Origin: an uncultured Propionibacteriaceae bacterium
Lineage (GTDB): Bacteria; Actinomycetota; Actinomycetes; Propionibacteriales; Propionibacteriaceae
Assembly: GCA_937988865.1 (NCBI GenBank)
Contig: CALKHV010000148.1
Coordinates: 1 to 9,835, forward strand
Reading direction: 5' to 3'
Length of the DNA: 9,835 bases
A program made the translations under genes and the position numbers. Below are positions 5,514 through 9,835 of this stretch, in pieces. Each line of letters starts with the position of its first letter. The stretch's first letter is position 1. Under the pieces are notes generated by a model that was not told the DNA's origin, did not search any database, and worked only from the letters and a program-made list of their open reading frames with translations.

Positions 5514-7496
5514 CTACACCAGTTCGTCCACCGGCGCCGCGAACTGCGACTGGTAGAGGTCGTAGTAGTGGCCGCGCATCGCCAGCAACTCGTGGTGATT
5601 GCCCTGCTCGACGATCGCGCCGCTCTCCATGACCAGGATCAGGTCGGCATCCCGAATCGTCGACAGCCTGTGGGCGATCACGAACGAGGTCCGGTCAGCC
5701 CGCAGGTTCGCCATCGCGTGCTGCACCAGCACCTCGGTCCGGGTGTCGACCGACGACGTGGCCTCGTCCAGGATCAGCAACGCCGGGTCGGCGAGGAACG
5801 CCCGCGCAATCGTGATCAGCTGCTTCTCACCAGCGGAAACGTTCGATCCCTCCTCGTCGATCACAGTGTCGTACCCCGCCGGCAGCGAGTGGACGAACCG
5901 GTCGACGTACGCCGCCGTCGCCGCCGCGAGGATCTCTTCCTCGGACGCACCTGGCTTCCCGTACGCGATGTTGTCGCGGATCGTCCCGCCGAACAGCCAC
6001 GTGTCCTGCAGCACCATCCCCAGCGCACTGCGCAACTCGCTGCGCGGTACCGACGTGATGTCGACCCCGTCGAGCGTGATCGAGCCGCCCTGGATCTCGT
6101 AGAACCGCATGATCAGGTTGACCAGGGTCGTCTTGCCTGCACCGGTGGGCCCGACGATGGCCACGGTGTGACCCGGCTCGGCCACCAGCGACAGGTTCTC
6201 GATGAGGTGCTGGTCGGGGGTGTAGGAGAAGTCGACCGCGTTGAACACGACGCGTCCCTGGGTGGGCTGCAGCTTCCCGGTCGCCTCGGCCGACTGCTCG
6301 GTCGCGTCGAGCACCTGGAACACGCGCTCGGCCGACGCCACGCCCGACTGCAGCAGGTTCGCCATGGACGCCACCTGCGAGATGGGCTGGGTGAACATCC
6401 GCGAGTACTGGATGAACGCCTGCACGTCGCCCAGGTTGAGCGACCCGTTGGCCACCTTCAGACCGCCGAGGACGGCGATCACGACGTAGTTCAGGTTCCC
6501 GACGAAGAACATGACCGGCATGATGATGCCCGAGATGAACTGCGCACCGAAGGACGCCTTGTAGAGCGTCTCGTTCTCTTTCGCGAAGACGGCCTCGACC
6601 TCGTGCTGGCGTCCGAAGACCTTGACCAGGGAGTGCCCCGAGTAGGCCTCCTCGATGTGGGAGTTGAGCGCGCCCGTGGTCTTCCACACCTGAGCGAAGA
6701 GCTTCTGGCTCCGCTTGCCGATGATGGCCGCCAGCACCCCCGAGATCGGGATGATCAGCAACGAGATCAGCGCCAGTTGCCAGCTCACCGAGAACATCAT
6801 GAAGCCGACGCCGAGAATCATCAGAACCGAGTTCAACAGCTGCGACAAGGTCTGTTGCAGCGTCGTCGAGATGTTGTCGATGTCGTTGGTGACGCGGCTC
6901 AGCAGCTCACCGCGCGGCTGACCGTCGAAGTACGACAGCGGCAGCCGGTCGAGCTTGTTCGACACCTGCTGGCGCATCCGGAAGATCGACCGCTGCACCG
7001 CACCGTTGAGCAGGTAGCCCTGCGCGAACATCAGCAGGCCCGACACCACGTACAGGCCGACGGCCCACGCGAGCACGCCCCCCAGCCGGTCGAAGTCGAT
7101 CCCCATGCCCGGGATGAGGTCCATCTTCGCAACCATGTCGGCGAAGGTGTCCTGCCCCTGCGCACGCAGACCCGCGACGACCTGGTCCTTGGTCACACCG
7201 GCAGGCATCTGCGCACCGACGACACCCGAGAAGATGACGTCGGTTGCGCGTCCGAGGACTTTCGGGCCGATGACGTTGAACGCCACGCCCACGGACGCCA
7301 TCGTCAGCACGATGGTGATGATCATGCGCTCCGGGCTCAGGTGCCCCATGAGGCGCTTCAGCGACGGGACGAAGTTGACGGGCTTCTCGACGACGCGTCC
7401 CGCGCCCATCGGGCCGCCGTGACCCATCGGGCCACCGCCGCCCTTGGGGGCGTCCTTCGGACGTTCGGGGGCCTGGGTGGTCGGGGTGGTGCTCAT
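5514..7496 (-). CDS. ABC exporter half-transporter, subunit with the catalytic Walker B (TM288-like)
   Basis: Half-transporter of 660 residues: a transmembrane domain (about 55-395) fused to an ATPase domain (about 415-655), type IV (B-family) exporter fold. ATPase motifs: Walker A GPTGAGKTT (449-457), Q-loop Q497, Walker B LLILDE (573-578) with the catalytic E578, and switch H609 in AHR. The signature is degenerate: VSAGEKQ (553-559) instead of LSGGQ. This is the mirror image of the partner's defects, so the two should form a heterodimer in which this subunit's Walker site plus the partner's intact signature make the working ATP site. The N-terminus (1-38) is Gly/Pro/Met-rich and cytosolic, and an insert of about 45 residues (93-137) lies in the first external loop. 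The start ATG overlaps the partner's stop as ATGA, with GAGGAGG (complement of 7501-7507) just upstream. The likely role is export of a drug or lipid-like compound; the substrate is unknown. Confidence 0.92.
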   Translation of the reverse strand: MSTTPTTQAPERPKDAPKGGGGPMGHGGPMGAGRVVEKPVNFVPSLKRLMGHLSPERMIITIVLTMASVGVAFNVIGPKVLGRATDVIFSGVVGAQMPAGVTKDQVVAGLRAQGQDTFADMVAKMDLIPGMGIDFDRLGGVLAWAVGLYVVSGLLMFAQGYLLNGAVQRSIFRMRQQVSNKLDRLPLSYFDGQPRGELLSRVTNDIDNISTTLQQTLSQLLNSVLMILGVGFMMFSVSWQLALISLLIIPISGVLAAIIGKRSQKLFAQVWKTTGALNSHIEEAYSGHSLVKVFGRQHEVEAVFAKENETLYKASFGAQFISGIIMPVMFFVGNLNYVVIAVLGGLKVANGSLNLGDVQAFIQYSRMFTQPISQVASMANLLQSGVASAERVFQVLDATEQSAEATGKLQPTQGRVVFNAVDFSYTPDQHLIENLSLVAEPGHTVAIVGPTGAGKTTLVNLIMRFYEIQGGSITLDGVDITSVPRSELRSALGMVLQDTWLFGGTIRDNIAYGKPGASEEEILAAATAAYVDRFVHSLPAGYDTVIDEEGSNVSAGEKQLITIARAFLADPALLILDEATSSVDTRTEVLVQHAMANLRADRTSFVIAHRLSTIRDADLILVMESGAIVEQGNHHELLAMRGHYYDLYQSQFAAPVDELV

Positions 7497-9226
7497 GCTG
7501 CCTCCTCGGCGGAGAGCTGGGAATCAACGATTTCGGCGTAGGTGGCGTTGGACGCCAGAAGCTCCGCGTGGGTGCCGCGTCCGACGACCTGTCCGTCCTC
7601 GAGGACGAGGATCTGGTCGGCCTGGCGGATGGTGGAGACGCGTTGCGCGACGATCAGCACGGCCGCACCGGTCGTCTCGCGGGCGAGGGCTGCGCGCAGG
7701 CGTGCGTCCGTGGCGACGTCGAGTGCTGAGAACGAGTCGTCGAACACGTAGATGTCGGGCTTCTTGACGAGGGCCCGCGCGATCGAGAGGCGCTGGCGCT
7801 GGCCGCCGGACACGTTCGTGCCGCCCTGGCTGATCGACGCGTCGAGCCCGCCGTCCATCTCGCGCACGAAGTCGGACGCCTGGGCCGTCTCGAGGGCGGC
7901 CCACAGCTCCTCGTCGGTCGCGTCCGGCTTGCCGTACCGAAGATTGGACGCGACCGTCCCGCTGAACAGGTACGGCTTCTGCGGGACGAGCCCGATGTGG
8001 CTCCACAGCGTGTCGGGGTCGAGTTCGCGGACGTCGATGCCGTCGACGAGCACGTTGCCCTCGGTGGCGTCGAAGAGGCGCGGGATGAGGCTGACCAGGG
8101 TCGACTTGCCCGAGCCGGTCGACCCGATGATCGCGGTGGTCGTGCCGGGGACGAGCGAGAACGACACGTCCTTGAGCACCGGGACGTCAGCACCGGGGTA
8201 GGTGAAGGTGACGTTGTCCATGTCGATCTCGCCGGCGACGGAGATGTCGGTGATGCCCTCGGCGGGCGGCACGACGGTCGACTCGGTGTCGAGCACCTCC
8301 ATGATGCGACCGGCGCAGACCGCCGCGCGGGGCACCATGATCGTCATCATCGTCGCCATCATCACGCTCATGAGGATCTGCATGAGGTAGGCGAGGAAGG
8401 CCGTCAGCTGCCCGATCTGGATGTCACCGGACGCGATCCGGTGGCCACCGAACCACATCACACCGATCGACGACAGGTTCATGATGAACATGACGAACGG
8501 GAACATGGCGCTCATCAGGCGTCCGACGCTGGTCGACACGTCGGTCAGTTCGGCATTGGTGCGCTCGAACCGGGCCGACTCGTACGGCTCGCGGACGAAC
8601 GCCCGCACCACCCGGATGCCCGTGATCTGCTCGCGGAGCACCCGGTTCAGGTCGTCGATCTTGCCCTGCATCGACTGGAACAGCGGCCCGGCGCGCGAGA
8701 TCAGCCAGCCGACACCCAGGCCGAGCACGACCACGGCGACGAGGATCAGCCACGAGAGGCCGACGTCTTCGCGGAGCGCCATGTAGATGCCACCCACCAT
8801 GGTGATCGGCGCGCTGACGAGCATCAACGCCGTCATCAGCACCAGCATCTGCACCTGCTGGACGTCATTGGTGGTGCGCGTCAGCAGCGAGGGCGCCCCG
8901 AAGGTGTTGACCTCACGACTGCTGAACGACAGGACGCGTCGGAAGATCGCCTCGCGGACGTCGCGTCCGAACTTCATGGCCGCGTTGGCTCCGAGCCACG
9001 CTGCCGCGATCTGCGCGACGATCTGGATCATCGAGACGCCCAGCATGTAGGCGCCGTGCAGCCAGATGAAGTCGGTGTCGCCCTTCGCGACACCCTGGTC
9101 GATGATGCGGGCGTTGAGGTTGGGCAGGTAGAGGCCGGCGAGCGAGGCCACCAGTTGGAGGGCCACCACGCCGGCGAACATGCCCCAGTAGGGGCGGTAG
9201 TGCCGCTTGATGAGGGCAATCAGCAT
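7493..9226 (-). CDS. ABC exporter half-transporter, subunit with degenerate ATP site (TM287-like)
   Basis: Half-transporter of 577 residues: transmembrane domain (about 10-315) with the coupling-region sequence ITGIRVVRAFVRE (201-213), then an ATPase domain (about 333-572). Motifs: Walker A GSTGSGKST (368-376), Q-loop Q416, intact signature VSGGQRQ (472-478), and Walker B IYVFDD (492-497), where the catalytic Glu is Asp (D497). The switch histidine is replaced by Gln (Q528 in AQRVSTIR). Asp and Gln at these two places are the known marks of the non-catalytic subunit of heterodimeric exporters such as TM287/288 and LmrCD. The start ATG at 9226 lies inside the end of the TetR gene (7-bp overlap, 9220-9226), with AAGGA (complement of 9233-9237) 6 nt upstream, so translation is probably coupled. 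It is not CydD or CydC: it lies far from cydAB and belongs with a TetR regulator. Confidence 0.92.
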   Translation of the reverse strand: MLIALIKRHYRPYWGMFAGVVALQLVASLAGLYLPNLNARIIDQGVAKGDTDFIWLHGAYMLGVSMIQIVAQIAAAWLGANAAMKFGRDVREAIFRRVLSFSSREVNTFGAPSLLTRTTNDVQQVQMLVLMTALMLVSAPITMVGGIYMALREDVGLSWLILVAVVVLGLGVGWLISRAGPLFQSMQGKIDDLNRVLREQITGIRVVRAFVREPYESARFERTNAELTDVSTSVGRLMSAMFPFVMFIMNLSSIGVMWFGGHRIASGDIQIGQLTAFLAYLMQILMSVMMATMMTIMVPRAAVCAGRIMEVLDTESTVVPPAEGITDISVAGEIDMDNVTFTYPGADVPVLKDVSFSLVPGTTTAIIGSTGSGKSTLVSLIPRLFDATEGNVLVDGIDVRELDPDTLWSHIGLVPQKPYLFSGTVASNLRYGKPDATDEELWAALETAQASDFVREMDGGLDASISQGGTNVSGGQRQRLSIARALVKKPDIYVFDDSFSALDVATDARLRAALARETTGAAVLIVAQRVSTIRQADQILVLEDGQVVGRGTHAELLASNATYAEIVDSQLSAEEAA

Positions 9227-9828
9227 GTTTTGTCCTTTGCGATGCCGTGGATGAGGATGTGGCCGAGCAGGACGGGATCACCCAGTCGACCGTCGGAGAG
9301 GAAGGGGTGGAACGAGGCCATCGCCGTCGACCTGAGCAGGGACGCGGCGTCCAGCGGCTCGACCGCGAGTTCGTCGGCGTGGGCCGACAGCACCCGGACG
9401 ATCGCATCAGCGACCATCTGCGTCCGCTCGGTCTGGGACGCGTGCCCGTGCTCGACGTGCTTCTTCGGTTCGATGACCACATCGTCTGCCGGCATGGAGT
9501 GGAGTGCCGAGAAGATGGCCGACGTTTCACCCACGGCGCGCTGGATCGCGCTCAACACGTCGACCGCGAGTTCCTCGAGGGACCGGTTCCGGTCAATGGC
9601 GTCGAGCGCGGCGCAGAGATCGGTGGGATCAAGGACGCTCGCCACCACCGCGTGGAGGAGTTCCTGTTTGGACGCGAAGACCCGGAAGATCGTCCCTTCG
9701 GCGATCCCGGCGGCTTCGGCGACCTGACGCGTGGTGAAGCGCGCGCCTTCGGCGACGAGGAGGGGCTTTGTTGCCGCGATGATGGCGGCTCGACGCTCCT
9801 GGGGTGGCATGGGTGCAGCTCTGGTCAC
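9220..9828 (-). CDS. TetR/AcrR-family transcriptional regulator
   Basis: DNA-binding repressor-type protein, up to 202 residues. The helix-turn-helix lies at about 32-51 (TTRQVAEAAGIAEGTIFRVF), followed by the usual FASKQELLHAVV segment; the remaining helical domain (about 65-200) would bind a ligand and form the dimer, and varies across the family. The first start inside the window is GTG at 9828; an ATG six codons later (9810) is an equally good choice, and the frame is still open at the window edge, so the true N-terminus is uncertain. It is the first gene of the operon with the two ABC subunits and overlaps the next gene by 7 bp, so it most likely represses its own operon and is released by a transported compound. 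The promoter and operator would lie beyond the right edge. Confidence 0.9.
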   Translation of the reverse strand: MTRAAPMPPQERRAAIIAATKPLLVAEGARFTTRQVAEAAGIAEGTIFRVFASKQELLHAVVASVLDPTDLCAALDAIDRNRSLEELAVDVLSAIQRAVGETSAIFSALHSMPADDVVIEPKKHVEHGHASQTERTQMVADAIVRVLSAHADELAVEPLDAASLLRSTAMASFHPFLSDGRLGDPVLLGHILIHGIAKDKTC

Positions 9829-9835
9829 CCGAGAA

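Noticed and set aside
5514..9226. The ABC pair as CydDC, the transporter needed for cytochrome bd assembly
   Set aside because: The pair is about 3 kb from cydAB with unrelated genes between them, is led by a TetR gene, and shows the Asp/Gln degenerate-site pattern of TM287/288-type exporters.
9579..9597. Another copy of the repeat half-site (GGGACCGGTTCCGGTCAAT) inside the tetR gene
   Set aside because: It matches at 16 of 19 bases but lies in a well-formed coding region (DRNRSLEE) with no second arm; chance in high-GC DNA is the simplest explanation.
5367..9727. Long plus-strand open frames opposite the ABC exporter genes
   Set aside because: They are shadows with repetitive Arg/Asp/His/Val-rich composition and no ribosome sites; the minus-strand genes have complete ATPase motifs and coupled starts.

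Overview
The window is high-GC DNA with G/C-rich third codon positions, strong GGAGG-type ribosome sites at several genes, short intergenic gaps and ATGA-type gene overlaps. Together with the protein types (short Q-loop CydA, an AbiEi/DUF559 fusion protein, a TetR-led heterodimeric ABC exporter operon) this suggests an actinobacterium (Actinomycetota), perhaps a Propionibacteriales or Micrococcales relative. The lower rank is a guess. No rRNA, tRNA, CRISPR array or transposase was seen.

Layout, left to right. (1) 1-2586, minus strand: cydA followed by cydB, the two core subunits of a cytochrome bd quinol oxidase; cydB runs off the left edge. (2) 2587-2709: a 123-bp divergent intergenic region with a perfect 7-bp inverted repeat. 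(3) 2710-3963, plus strand: a Gfo/Idh/MocA-family NAD(P)-dependent oxidoreductase with an unusual cluster of cysteines. (4) 3964-4379: a gene-free stretch with two tandem 113-bp direct repeats that differ at one base, then a fragment of a third copy. Each full copy can fold into a hairpin and carries two DnaA-box-like nonamers. (5) 4380-5279, plus strand: a 299-residue protein with an AbiEi-like winged-helix N-terminus and a DUF559/Vsr-like nuclease C-terminus. (6) 5280-5513: a convergent intergenic region with a third hairpin built from the same half-site sequence as the upstream repeats, and a GC-rich hairpin that probably ends the right-hand operon. (7) 5514-9828, minus strand: a TetR-family regulator and two ABC exporter half-transporters with overlapping reading frames, transcribed regulator first.

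How the genes work together: cydA and cydB form one respiratory enzyme. The TetR protein and the two half-transporters look like a self-regulated multidrug-type efflux unit. The two transporter subunits have complementary defects in their nucleotide-binding motifs, as expected for a heterodimer with one active and one degenerate ATP site. The most interesting feature is the DUF559 gene enclosed on both sides by one family of hairpin repeats. This looks like an inserted accessory cassette within otherwise ordinary chromosomal genes. I do not see a complete, clearly novel multi-gene system here.
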